NCBI GenBank assembly: GCA_002205965.3
Contig: NADL03000590.1
Location: 1,989,001-2,053,000 of the forward strand
DNA length: 64,000 nt
Origin: Kappaphycus alvarezii
Taxonomy: Eukaryota; Rhodophyta; Florideophyceae; Gigartinales; Solieriaceae
Direction of reading: 5' to 3'
A model generated the notes under the pieces. That model was not told the DNA's origin, did no database searches, and saw nothing but the letters and a program-made list of their open reading frames with translations. Below, in pieces: positions 49,081 through 61,000 of the stretch (position 1 is its first letter; every line of letters starts with the position of its first letter). The position numbers were made by a program, and so were the translations under genes.

Positions 49081-51513
49081 CGTGATTAGTGGACAATGGC
49101 GGTAGTATCGATTTCTCTATGCCGAAGAGGTTGGAACAAGGGGATGCACAAGGAGGCGCCCAAGAGGATTCTCTCATAAACCGCGAACAAGCAGACAAAA
49201 GGAGAGCAAGAATGGAGGAATGCGGTCTGCATTGCCCCGAACCTCACGATAGTCGCCGTCTCAGTCTGGAGCCCCTTGCATTGAATATGGAATCATTCTT
49301 CTTATTCAAAGGAGAAGAAACACTTCAAATAGTCAATGGTCAGTCCTTAATGCGAAGCGCTTATGCGATTTATACAACGCTGGTTAAAGTTTCCTCCCTG
49401 TTGGTCATGTCGCTGTTTTCTTCCTATTTACCGTTGGTCGGTCGAAATGATCACAGAAGAAGTTCAAGTCTATCGGAGACGCACAGTATTCCTAGCGGGT
49501 ACCGTGTGAACTCATTCCTACATGATTTCACATAGCGTGCAGAAACTTTATTTCTTTCAGCAGCCCGGTCCCTGCTTATCGGCAACTCATCTTTTGCTTG
49601 GCTCATGTGTCTGTGTTGTACTGACAAAACTCACAAATCGTATAACCGTAGCTACAACGTTCTCCGAGCCTCTTGCCCGCAGCCTCTTGCTCGCAGGCAA
49701 GCTTTTCATCTATCTGCAGCGTTTCTGAAAACTTGAGCCCCCTGCTTTGTGTTAGGCTTTTGGATTCAGCCTCCAAATAAATTTCGCGCTCCGAGTAGCC
49801 AGGGAAAACGGCTCAATGCAAATGCCTTCACAGACGCTGAAATACAATACACACCAGCGGTCCACTCTCGGCAGACCGTCTTTCTTTTGCTTGGTGTGCT
49901 TCCCATAACACGCGGAATGGACCGGTCCTTGAGGTTTCTTACTACTTTTCATCCCCGAGACTTATTGCGAAGCTATCAACGTAACAACAGGAGAATGTGC
50001 CCGGTTTAAGTCTATCTTAAAACCGATGCCTCTACGACTTTAGTCCATGCTACTTGCTTAGGCGGTCAACTCTTTTAAGGATTCAATCGCTTGTCATCTT
50101 ACGGCCCCTCAGCCGGTCAAGGACGACCAGCCAAAGAATATTCACAATAAGAGAAGTCTCAACACAGGAGCTTCAAGATTTTGATGTCTGCCTTGGACAC
50201 AGTGTCAAATGATTACTAGGCTTCCTTCTTTTTTGGCATCTCACATCTTTTAATGTCCGCATCAATTCTGACCTCCCTCCATAATTTGACCTTTTCGCCA
50301 TGCCTCACTTGTTGCAACATAGGATTCTCGTGATTTAGCTCCGCGCAGATTGATGTGGGGTATCCCATTATGAGGCTGACGCTGTAGCTAACAGAATTTG
50401 ACTGGCCAAAGGGTAGTGATAGCGAGGTGATAAGTCATTGCACCTTTAAAAAGTTTACGACTTACGCAGTAAGCATAGACAAAGCTGTAGAGGCATCGAA
50501 TTTCGAATTGAGTACAGACCACGTTCCTCTCTTGTTCAGTAGCAGTGACCGTAAATGCGCGCCAATCAGCCATGCTTCTCCCGACCTTTAACGTCTTCTC
50601 CCTGGCACTCTCCCGTTCATGGATCCTAATATGTCGTCGTGCTTGTTACAACGAGATGTGGCGGTATTGGGGGAGCTATGGCCAATGTAGAGGCACTTGA
50701 ACCAAACTCGCAACACTGGCTTGCTGGCAATAGCTGATTAGCACCTGATCTAGGAATTATAGTTAAACATAGCGCACGAAATAGTGCCTTTGTTTATGCT
50801 ATCCACATCTAGCACCACATTTCTGAACTGAGTATTGATGCGGGCAGAATGACTGCGCTTTTGCATATATTTCTCGTGCCTCTCCGCCAGAACATGTTAA
50901 TAGACTACCTTCCGCTCGAGCGGTGAGTTACCGTCTCACCCCGTTCTCCTCTTAGCAACGCTCCTCTATGACCTCTGTTATTGCCCTTATCATCGCCAAA
51001 GTTAGACTTTCTCAGTCGCTTCTTGTCTGCAGTTGGTTGAACATGCAAAAAATTTTATTCAACTAGCATCAGCAATTCCTTGGAGGTTGTGGTGGAGCGT
51101 AACGTTAATGCTTTGACTGGGTGCTGTCGGGTTTCTTCGTCCAGGCGTCAGTCGCATATCGTTGAGTTTACTAAGGAGGCCGTAAAGACATTTCAAAAAC
51201 AGCTCTATATAGCCAACGTCTTCATCGCTCCCATTGTACTGAGCAGTCTTCGTCTCGTCATTCCTTGTTTTGATTCCTTCACGTCTTCACCATCAACTCC
51301 TCTTACAGTTTGAAATATCATAAAAACATAAGTTTACAATCCACACAGAGCTACAACAAAACCGCCGCGTTCAAAAACCAATTCAAGCAGCCCTCCCTCC
51401 CACCCCTCCCATCCGCGCCACCTGTAACACGACTTTGCCCCCGCTGCCACCATCAGCAACAAAATCAACAAGCCCCGACACTCGATGATGCCCTCCCCCC
51501 CACCTCCTCCCAT
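49081..51513. other. gene-poor intergenic stretch
   Basis: Open frames of up to 148 codons (49,089-49,535, which begins with GTG) show no domain. Nothing else was recognised. Composition is near the window average. Confidence 0.4.
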
Positions 51514-52344
51514 TCACATAAACATACAAATCCGCTCATTCCCAATTACTTGCCACCATCTCATATCCCAGACTTCCTTCCCCCTCCTTGTCATCCAAAC
51601 GCCCGCCAATCTCCCTAAACCGCCCCCCATCAACCCCAAAACGCGTTTCAGCAAGTCTCGTTCCCCGCCCCCCTTCATAAAAACCTCTGTACAACAAGCG
51701 GCCGTATACCAAACTCCTTGCTCCACCTCTTCCTGCAACTGTCCCCCAGCCCAACCCGAGTATCCGCAAAACAGCCGACATCTCTCCCTCCCCAATCCCC
51801 CACTATCCACCCTTCTCAATACCTCGGCCACTCCAGACGTCGCCACACCCTCCACCACCTTCACGGCGCCTGGCACACTCTCATCATCATGAACCGCTAA
51901 CAAACTATCCAACGCCACCGGCCCACCCAAGTACAACGGCGCTGGCGTCCCGTCCAGCGCCGCACGCAATCTAGGTTCAGAAACGGCCTGACCAACTGGC
52001 CGATTCAGAATCACACCAATAGTCCCCGTCTGCAAACCATGCGACAGGATCAGCACAACCGAATTCGCAAAAAACGAGCATGCATGCTCGCCTACAAAAT
52101 GTTCAGGACTTGCAATAAGCAGGCAACCGGCTTCGATAAAAGAGACCTCGTGTGCCCAATGTGAGAGGGAGGGCGCTGCGGTGGATGCTTCTCGCTCGGA
52201 TTGTACTAGCCGCGCGCGGAAAGACCGCCAGTCCGCGGGTGTTGGGTCGGGCGATGGGGGGCAGTGTTGCGCACGTGGAGAACAGATGTGAGATGTGGGT
52301 GGGGCGCGGGGGAGCGGGCAGATGGAGGGGATGAAGAACGGCAT
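51514..52344 (-). CDS. UPF0301 (YqgE/AlgH) family protein, probably organelle-targeted
   Basis: A 276-aa intronless frame with an ATG at 52,344. From about residue 72, GCLLIASPEHF and FANSVVLILSHGLQTGTIGVILNRPVGQ match the YqgE/AlgH fold. LYLGGPV, LFCGYSGWAGGQLQEE and VWYTAAC follow, all diagnostic family blocks. The biochemical role of the family is not established. Bacterial members are about 190 aa. The extra 70 N-terminal residues are rich in Pro, Ser and Arg with few acids, consistent with a transit peptide, and algal and plant members are usually plastid proteins. The targeting is inference. The coding strand is strongly G-biased toward the 3' end, which gives long antisense frames. Confidence 0.85.
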   Translation of the reverse strand: MPFFIPSICPLPRAPPTSHICSPRAQHCPPSPDPTPADWRSFRARLVQSEREASTAAPSLSHWAHEVSFIEAGCLLIASPEHFVGEHACSFFANSVVLILSHGLQTGTIGVILNRPVGQAVSEPRLRAALDGTPAPLYLGGPVALDSLLAVHDDESVPGAVKVVEGVATSGVAEVLRRVDSGGLGRERCRLFCGYSGWAGGQLQEEVEQGVWYTAACCTEVFMKGGGERDLLKRVLGLMGGGLGRLAGVWMTRRGKEVWDMRWWQVIGNERICMFM

Positions 52345-53434
52345 GAGTGGGGCTTGGGTGTTTGAGGAAGGTGCAAGGGTGGAGAGAAGGTGGATGAGAA
52401 GTTGCGGAGAAGAGTCGTGCGGGTGGGAGACGCAAGAGGTTAGAATGGCCCCACTGGCACGGATCCATTTGAAAGTGGCAAATAGGCATGTGCCACATGT
52501 TTTCAGATCGCTGTGGATATTTTACGCCGATCTCATTCCATCGACAAGAACTATTCTCGAGCCAGGCGGCATTCGCAAGTTGACCTGTCTGGCGATGCAC
52601 TCTGCTAGCCCTTGCCGCAGTGCCCATGATGTAAACATTGCAACGACATTGCCCTCTTTCGCCGAGGTTCCGCCGTTGGCCAACTTCTGCAGTACTCTGT
52701 TGCGCGTGGCCCGCTTTCATGTGGTTACGCTGCGGATCGCTTACGGCCACATGGGTCGCACTCCCCGCCGACAGTCTGCGACTGTTATCTTTTCACTATG
52801 AACCTTGGCCAATGAATGTCAGTTTCCTCATGAGCCTGCTCCCCTGCCTCGAATGTTTTCACCAGTTTCTTCATGTAACACCGACTGGAGATGACCTGTT
52901 GCCGAGATTACTGAACCTAGTCGCCGCCTTTAACAGTACCAGCGCCCCAGGTTTTCGCCGCCGGCCTTCATTTGCCAGTGACAGAGCCTAGCATCTATAA
53001 CATCACTGAATCTCTCACTTTGTTCTTGGATGCCCTCCTTATTGTATGTCAGGCCTACAGCAGACGGTATGACCCGGAGACTGCGTGTGGAACGATGATG
53101 GATCTTTACTCGTTCCGCAAAGGTCGCTCACTTTCATGCGCGTGGAGTAGAATAGTATGGAAATCGTAACAAATCTCGTTTACATTGTATCCACTGACGT
53201 GTGCTCTAGCTCTTCTGTTCAGTTGCTCCCAATTTTCCTCACAGCGCTTGTCGTGACAACTTGCCCGTTCCCAGCTTACCATAACACCAAGTCACGTAAA
53301 GGATGATGCATACCACTTGGCAGGTAATTCTTTCTTCCAGCAGATTCGAATCCAAACAGGTAACAAGTTCCATGCTGAGTGCACAGATTAGACGCGCGTA
53401 AACAACACATCGCAGACAATTCCAGAAACGGTGC
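52345..53434. other. intergenic upstream of UPF0301 and downstream of ATP synthase d
   Basis: About 1.1 kb. Open frames here (for example 52,295-52,801 and 52,638-52,991) are antisense shadows or lack motifs. No promoter element or RNA gene was recognised. Confidence 0.4.
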
Positions 53435-54025
53435 CTACTCCTCTGCAAACCATCTGTTATTAGCGATATCGTCCTCAATGGACGCCTTGACGCCAGGATA
53501 CTTGTCCAAAAACTCTTCGACAGTCAAATCTGCGACATTATCCCTCATGTAAGTAACCTCCGCCGCCCTCTTCTCCAATTCTACCGTCGCTGCCTCGCCA
53601 TCGGCAGCCATCTGTTCGAATTTTGCGATAATGGGAGCAAACGTAGCCTCTGTTTCCGTGACCAGCCTCTTCTTTTCCTCCTCCACATCTGGTACCGGCA
53701 AGCTGTCATGAATCTGCTTCAGCTCATCAACCAGCCCTGGATATTTGATGGTAGATCTCCATTGATCCCAATCCAGCGGCTCACCCTCTGCCATCATGGA
53801 CGAAACGATATCATTTTCAATATCACGAAGCTTGGCTAGGTGACCGCGGATCGCCGCTTCATCGAACGATTTGAACCACTCGGCGGGTTCGAAGCGCGGC
53901 ATATCCTCGAGGGCAACTTGCTCGGGGTTCGTGTTGATGGTCAGGGATGACATGGCGCGGGGCATCGTGCGGGCGACATTGGAGCGCGTGGCGCGCGAGA
54001 CGAGGCGCGCTGTGGTCGCGAGCAT
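53435..54025 (-). CDS. ATP5PD: mitochondrial F1Fo-ATP synthase subunit d
   Basis: A peripheral-stalk subunit of mitochondrial ATP synthase. A 196-aa intronless frame with an ATG at 54,025. The first 25 residues (MLATTARLVSRATRSNVARTM) are a typical presequence. The mature part has LDWDQWRSTIKYPGLVDELK, matching the I-D-W-x-x-Y-K and G-L-V-D block of subunit d. A long charged helix follows (PVPDVEEEKKRLVTETEATF), and then LTVEEFLDKYPGVKASIEDD, equivalent to M-T-I-E-D-L-N-E-A-F-P in animals. It is divergent from UFL1, with 476 bp between start codons, so they may share a promoter region. Confidence 0.85.
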   Translation of the reverse strand: MLATTARLVSRATRSNVARTMPRAMSSLTINTNPEQVALEDMPRFEPAEWFKSFDEAAIRGHLAKLRDIENDIVSSMMAEGEPLDWDQWRSTIKYPGLVDELKQIHDSLPVPDVEEEKKRLVTETEATFAPIIAKFEQMAADGEAATVELEKRAAEVTYMRDNVADLTVEEFLDKYPGVKASIEDDIANNRWFAEE

Positions 54026-54501
54026 CTTTGATCAACTGGAAAAAAGTCTTGAAGTTGCGTGTGGTGAGGAAGAGAGGCAATGCCACGAATGAGCAAAGGG
54101 GCGATTAGGGGAGCAAAGCGTTTGCGTTGATGAAACAGTACAAGTGGCCGCAGATCGAATTTGGAGTGTTCTTTCAGACCACATTATTTTCGGCTTTCTT
54201 TCTCATTTACAGAAAGCTGACAGTTCAATCAAGCCTTTTCCGAGCCACGTTGGTCTTTTCTTCGAAACAGCTTAGGAGGCTCACGACTAGCAAACCGGCA
54301 AGTTCTTGCGACGCAATGCGTAGGGTTCGTTCTGGCTACATCCTTCTTGAGAAACCCGAAACTCACTGTGCCAGGCAAGGAGCCCTGTGGCATAATAGTG
54401 AGTCTTGCGTTCTTGAAATCAGCAATTGTTCCTCGAAGAATCCGTCAGCGTCGCAATTCGTTACTTGCCCAGCCTCAATCGAATATCGGAAAGCAACCAC
54501 C
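54026..54501. promoter_or_regulatory. divergent region between ATP synthase d and UFL1
   Basis: 476 bp between two divergent start codons. The UFL1 frame is open upstream to 54,127 but lacks homology before 54,502, so the stretch is taken as leader and shared promoter. No TATA box was recognised. Confidence 0.4.
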
Positions 54502-56912
54502 ATGGAGGAGATTCTTCAGCTGCAACAGCAGCTGGCCACAATTCAGCAGTCATCCACTGGTCAAAGGCTCTCCGACCGGAACTGTGTAGACCTGGTGATG
54601 AAACTCCAATCACTCCAATTGATCGATCTAATTTTCACTCGCTCTGGGAAAGAATACCTCACCCCTGCCCAACTGACGCACGAAGTTTCCGACGAGCTCT
54701 TGACACGCGGTGGCCGCGTCAATGTCATTGACCTTCCCGATGCCCTCAACGTCGAACTCTCACACATCGAAAAAGCCATCGATGAACTAGTCAATCCCCC
54801 GTCTATACGCCTTATCCGTGGAGAGCTCCTCACCGATTACTACCTCGCTTCAATTGCAGAGGAAATCAATGACCATATCACTTCATCCGAAAATGGCATT
54901 GACGAAGTAGGCTCAATCGCATCACGTTACTCTCTCCCTGTGTCTATCGTCCGCGAAACGATTACCACGCACCTCGGCGCTACCATCCACGCCAAGCTAG
55001 ATCCCCGTAATAATGACATACTGCTATCTGCCGCCTCTGTGGCCCGTTACCGCTCTGCTGCAAGGGGATTATTGCGTGCAACCACAGTACCTATTGTTCT
55101 GGCAGAGCTTGCGAAAATTCGGGGGCTTTCGCCCAATATTATTACCGAGCACGTGGCTGATATGTTGAAAGCTGGTCAACTGCAAGGCTCGGTCATCGGA
55201 AGGCAATCCAGAGCTGTGTTTGCCCCAAAGGTGTTTTCTGATGCCGCACAGCAGGTCATCTCTTCCGAATTTACGTCCAATGGTTTCGTAACTCTTGATC
55301 GTTTGTCAAGAGTGCATGTTGCGGACACCGCGGCTTTTGTCGAGGCAAACTTGTCAGGTGGAGTCATCATGGGTGAATGTGTGGTTGGTCCATCGCTTCT
55401 TGAGACTTTGGAAACTTCCGCTAGCGAAGCCCTGGCCGACAATTCATGGTTAGATGTCGAAGTTGCTTTACCACCTGGTTTTCCCACCAATGACGTGTCC
55501 CTTGTAGTGACGAAGTTAGCAGAGTCGCTGCAAGGTGGTGGAGATAAGAGAGACCCACAAATATCCGGCAAGGCAGGAAAGTCAAAGCGGAAGAGTAAGG
55601 GTAGGGCTTCTGCAGCAGTGGAAGAGCAAAAAACAATACGAGCTTGGAATTTGGCAGCCAATTTCTCGTCTCTCCCGGCTTGATGTCAATGTTAATGAGC
55701 AAGTTGACTGCAGACGCAGTGCAGAGGGCAGAACAGCGAGCAAGGGATATGACTGAGAAAATGTCAATCATAGCATCGCAATCTAGGGTCTCAGCGCCTG
55801 GACAAGGAGAACAAACTGCATCTGCAGAGGCGGGAAGGAAGGGAAAAGGAAAAAGTAGAAGGAGAGCTGCTGGAAAAGACAAGGCTTCGAAGGGTGATTC
55901 AAGTCGCGACGCCTCGGTTACGGGGAACACGGATGACTCGGCGCACCCAGTATTCAAGCCGCCCGTAGAGGATGCGGTCGAGATCATCCTCTCTGATCAA
56001 GGATGCTCATCAGCTGTAGATACTGATTACCTTGGCTCTTCCTCTGCCGGGTTTGAGATGGTATCGTGTCTCATTGAAGAATCACTAGGAGAAGATGGGA
56101 TATCTGTTCTGTATCAGAGCAAGGCAGACGAAGCAGTGGCCAACCTGCTGCGGGATCGAGCTGTTGCGAAGAAAAACGCAGACAAGGCTCTTCTCGGAGA
56201 TTTAGAAAAAGCAGAATTGTATTACAAATCTGCTGGGACTGTAGCAGATGAACAGCTCATGGACGCTAGCAGGGCGTATGTGATGGAAAATACCTGTGTG
56301 AACGCGCTATGCCGAATTGTAGACTCAGTTTCGCAAAGCACGGGTGTTATGGATGCAGCCGCGGCTCATGCGCATGAGCTGAAATCAAAGAGGGACAAGC
56401 TGGAGGTTCTGAGGGCAACTGTTGAAAAGTTCACGCCGACCTTGCAATCGAAGTTGCGAACTTTTCTAGGAATTGTAAGTGAAAAGAGTGGCGGGAACGT
56501 GCCGGATTTCCTAGTTCTTTATGATGAAAACGTTAATCTGTTGGACTTGCCCGAGAGGAGACCTGCGGACAAGAAAGTTGAGAAAGCAGTATTTGCAAAT
56601 ACTCGCACAGAATTAAGCCGGTGCCTGGAGTCTGAGAGTTTATCGGAGAAGAGCTGTTTGAAAATTGCAGCGATGTTGGTTCATGCAAAGACTTGCAACG
56701 GAACAATGATTATTTTCGCGCCGGAATCGACGATCGGATTCTGCAAGGTGATCGAGGAACGGGCCAAACCTGCAGAAGCAGGAGTTGCACTCAAGGAACT
56801 GCGGGAAAGTATCAATGGGCGTGATGAGGAGTTCCACGAGGGGTCGGACATTCAACAGCTGAATGAGGGATCTGCGGTGAGACTGGCAGCGCTTCGAAAG
56901 TGGATAGGTTAG
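54502..56912 (+). CDS. UFL1: E3 UFM1-protein ligase 1 (UFL1)
   Basis: The ligase that transfers UFM1 to ER-associated ribosomes and other targets. The start at 54,502 has a strong context (ACCACCATGG) and heads the conserved N-terminus MEEILQLQQQLATIQ. GKEYLTPAQ (49-57) and RGGRVNV (69-75) match the family, and winged-helix-like repeats follow. The gene spans two frames: 54,502-55,683, and a second open from 55,605 to 56,912. The switch falls in 55,605-55,683, after a Lys/Arg-rich linker. No GT-AG pair of usual size restores the phase. An A6 run (55,628-55,633) is a likely slip or assembly error. The total would be about 800 aa (human 794). Confidence 0.88.
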
Positions 56913-57014
56913 GGACATTTGTTGGGAACAGACGGCGAGCATGTAGGAAACGGAATGAGACGTAAAATAACAGACTGACCCGTAGCAGATGAGGATTTGA
57001 GATGGTGAGAGAAG

Positions 57015-57425
57015 CTATTGGGATCCTTTTGTTGGAATAGCGAGGGATATTGGAGGGCGGGATGCGGTGATTTCTCGCTTTGATCCGTCCTGTTTGCGCA
57101 TTGTTGTGCTAGGGTCTGTGTTGGAGGCTGAACCATCTGCTGGTACAGAGCGACTGGACCCGTTGTCATTTGTGAGCTTTTGATCTTGGTTTGAATGTTG
57201 CATATCCGGGAGTTTCTTGGCGAGCGGTGTCATGATCGATGACAAGGATAGTCAGCGGGGTGTGGTGTGGAGTTTGGGTGATGGGTTGAGGAAGGAATGT
57301 GGAATGGAAATGTGACTTACCATGTTTGGTTTTACGGTCATGTGCACGAGATGAGCGCCTGCGAGCATGCTGGCGAGGGATGCGGTGTATAAAGAGGCCA
57401 TGCGGAGATAGGGTGAGGAGAGCAT
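57015..57425 (-). CDS. small membrane protein resembling BRAWNIN/UQCC6, two exons
   Basis: Exon 1 is 57,425-57,321 and exon 2 is 57,215-57,015, with a 105-bp intron (donor GTAAGT, acceptor CCAAG). The size matches the prefoldin introns. The 101-aa product has one hydrophobic helix: PYLRMASLYTASLASMLAGA, then HLVHMTVKPNM and, across the splice, KLPDM. Human BRAWNIN (UQCC6), an inner-membrane protein needed for respiratory complex III assembly, has Y-L-K-M at the same point, A-G-A-E-V-V-H, and R-P-D-L-T-I-P-E-I in the same order. The polar C-terminal 60 residues are unlike the animal protein. The acceptor choice rests on this similarity. The gene converges on UFL1, with 102 bp between stops. 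Confidence 0.6.
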
Positions 57426-58044
57426 GATGGGGGTTGTGGGAAGTGGATGTTGTGGTAGTGGGGCGATTGGGTTGGGTTGTTTGGTGGAAGTGAGGGGGTT
57501 CGGGGTGGGCGATGGAGGTGGGGAAGGGGGGGTTTGTGTGATGGCTCGCGGATTATTGTGGGGGTGGCAAAAGATGGGCTGTTTTGGGACAGGGGGTGGG
57601 GTGGGAATGCTGTGTTTTTGGGGACATGATTGGGAACCATTTGGGCGGAGCTTGCAGATCTACAGTGCGCCCAACAAATATAGAAACCTTAGAATTTAAG
57701 GCATACTGTACAGTGAGCGTCAAAAATAAAAGTCCAGAGATGATCAACACATCCGTTCACACCACAACGTGAAATATACCTTCCGAAAGCTCTTTAAAGG
57801 CGAAGCAAAAACAGTACAAGCTTACATTACACATTCGCCTTTCGTTGGTTCATTTTCGCTTTGGCCAGATTCCAGCATTCTTCTTCTCTATCTCTAGCAC
57901 TACTTACTTGGTGAATACAATGAATTCAATAACTTCGACAATGACTCAACATTTATTCAAACTTCTCTTCGAAGCCGCGAGGCACTTCAAGGACCCAAGA
58001 CTTTGGGCTTGGGTGGCAGTCCGGAGGATCCGGACTGGGCTTGA
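57426..58044. other. upstream region of the UQCC6-like gene
   Basis: On the coding (minus) strand about 57,430-57,650 is C/A-rich and almost without G, giving spurious Pro/His/Ser-rich frames. A TACTGTACAGTG motif lies at about 57,703-57,714, some 280 bp before the start codon. Nothing else was recognised. Confidence 0.4.
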
Positions 58045-61000
58045 CTATCCCACACCGCAATCATCACGGGAACGTTGAAGTATTGCCCGGGCGCGCCGTG
58101 AGCTGGTTGAGTTGTTCGCGGACCTTCTACCGAATTTCCAACTTGATAAGGGCCATTGCACCGGCTCGAACATAGTGGTCGGTTGTAGAAAAACGAGCCC
58201 AACGTCCTCGATGATGTATATCCAACATTGGTAAACGACCAGAGTGGAAGTCGTGTGTGCCCCCCCGTAACGGAGGCAATGGGGCGTCACAGACAAATGG
58301 GACAAATGCAGGCCCGTCGGGTGCCGGACTACCTCTTGGATAGCCCGGCGAAAAATTTCTTGAGACAACTTGAAAAGGCGATCATGAGGGGCCAAATGTC
58401 GGACGAGGATGAGACGCCTCAGTAACGAAGAGACGAAAAGGGAGCGAACAGTTACAGACTGGGACTTTCCGGATTTGGTGAGCGGAAGCAAAATCGTTGC
58501 GAAAGAGAAAGCTGTGAAATTTTCATCAAATATAGCTTGGTTTCTTTTCAACAAACGGCATTCATCATGCCGTAGGTAACACTCATGCGAGACAAGAACC
58601 GCGACGGCCATATCAAATGTGTTCTTCCTGAAAAGGTGGTACACGATGCCAAGGGCAAGATCTTGCGGACTCGGGATATACTGCTGGCCGGGGGCGCACC
58701 GATCCCAGCCGCGGAGAGCTCTGCCTGACATAAAGAGTTTGCCTGAAACTTCAGGCGCAAAGAACTTGATGGCGGACAGGGTCTTACCCGCGAGACTCTT
58801 GTGTTGAAGCGGAGAATCCAAATAGAACAGGTAATTAATATATCGGAGTAGGTATTGTCTAGGTGGTCAAAATAATCAAGGGAACGTTCACATTTTGCAC
58901 AATATGCGAAGAACTACCGTAATGCGGATCGGTACTCTTCGGCTGTGTTCGGACTTACAATCTCTAAGACGAGCTTAAAACCATCTTGAAGGGCCATCTG
59001 CAGGGTTTTGTTCGTACGGGGTCCAACTAGGTGTAAAGCGGATAGCACACGAAAGGGAAATGGCGGCAATCTTCTGAGCGAGACGCCGCAGCCGAGGAGA
59101 ACTCGACCTACCCTTGGCCAACATAAAATATATTACCTGCGAATCTGTTAGAATCGCAGTTCTCCGAAAAGCTGTTGCTCGTTGTCGTGCGAGCCAACGT
59201 AAACCTGTCAATGTCGTTTGACATTCCAGCGCGTTAATGTGCTGAGGGAAATTACATTTCGTAGCAGCTATCATTTTCCAATTAAACCGAGGGACTGGAA
59301 CATCTCTGGGCAAGATACCCCGAGAAAACTTAGACACAAGCTCCACCTGGTTGGGGTGCCAGGCGGAATAAGGGGCATACATACTTGCCCCGCCTTTGGA
59401 AGAGGCATCAGATACCAACATGTATTTCCCGAATTTTCCTCTTAAATCATAATGTAGTGATGGGACCAAAACCACCAGCAAGCCTAGGTCGTGTCGTGCG
59501 CCGACCCTGGGTTGTAGTACTCCCGAAAAAGAGCATAGACCTTCATATAGTTCTTGTAAAACCGAAAAATCGGAAGATTCAGCAGAATAAACCAATTCCA
59601 GGAGCCCAGGAGCTTCTAAAGCTCAAGCAGGCTCCAGTCCTTAGCCCTTTCTAGCCGCTTCGTCCTCATTATCAATTCAGCCATCTTTGCATAGTCAGGC
59701 TCCAGACATCCTTTGGAACACCACTTAATCCCCAAAATCGACTTTCCACTTGCACTTGACTGTTCAAACTTGGACGATTTAGGGTCCAATTTTGCATCAG
59801 CAAACACTTTCCATACTCTGTCATACACTTGGTTCACCATTTTCCGGTTGTGTCCAACAACAAAGAAATCGTCAATATATCGTCCATAACGCACTGCGCC
59901 GATAGATTTCCCATTCGACGCCTTATTCTCTTTTTGGATCAAGGCCGGCTCGTGCCAGCAGCTCGCCATGAATTGAGTGACCGACCAACACTGAATGCAA
60001 CCACCCCATCGGGAGGACTCGATGCCTAGGCCAGAACCGCCTTCACCCGACCACTACGCAAGGCAGGCCGAAGTACACGCGGAGGTGCTCGGGTAGTTCC
60101 AACCGATGATAATGGTTGTCAATATCCAGCTTTCCTGTAAAAATCAAATTTTCATCCACTGCCTCGAGTTGCGTGAACAGTCCTGGGTGAGGCATCTCAC
60201 CCTCTACTGGGGAACGAAGTGCAAATTCCCCTGCCGGGCGTCCAAAATCAAACGCTGCCGGCCTCCATCCTTTGAGACTGCAAAAAGGCCATTGATCTCT
60301 TTCGGTCTCTCCGTCGTCAATTCCAGTATATGTTTTCCAACAACCCGGCCACTAGGGCTGGGTATGTCTTAGGAGTAACCATAAGACATTTCTTTGTGAT
60401 TTTCAGTTCCGCTTCCGTAAGTTTCCGAAAGGTACCTCGGCTACCTGGGTCTGTTTATTGGAGTATCATCCCCTGTGGGAGCACATATCGAAGAGATACA
60501 CAGCCTGCAACCTCTGCTGGAGGCAGAGATAATTTCTTTAAGTCGATGAAGTTCACATCCGCGGCTCCAACATTTCCACCATATGTTTCTGCCGTAAACG
60601 AGAGCGGCGCACGAAAATTTTTGTTCCGGCGCCAGAACTCGCGACATCTTAATTCCAAATAAACCAACACGCTGTCCTGGACCGCAGTTCCTCTCCCCTC
60701 TTTGCCGTTTGAAGAGAGAGATCAGACATAGCTCTCAAGTAATAACTATCTCTGCAATACAAGAAATTCAATGCACATACCAGTCGCCTTGTTTCTACAG
60801 CAACCTGTCTTCGCTTGACCTGACGCTGACGCAATCTACTGCTGCGTGAAAAATTCTGAAAACAAACATAATTTATTGGGCAAAGCAGGGGGAAAAGGTC
60901 TCTACGGTCCGTCAGTTGAACTATTGTTCTTCTTCTTGTTACCTGCTCGAGCCTCCACGTTTGTCTCGATCCTCTTGCGAACGGTTAGATGCTTTTCGGT

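Noticed and set aside
49089-49535. 148-codon plus-strand frame
   Set aside because: It starts with GTG, has no domain and has unremarkable composition.
52103-52750. 215-codon minus-strand frame overlapping the UPF0301 gene
   Set aside because: It is an alternative frame of the biased 5' end of the UPF0301 gene.
54127-54501. In-frame upstream extension of UFL1
   Set aside because: The UFL1 N-terminus matches from 54,502, which has a strong start context. The upstream codons show no homology.
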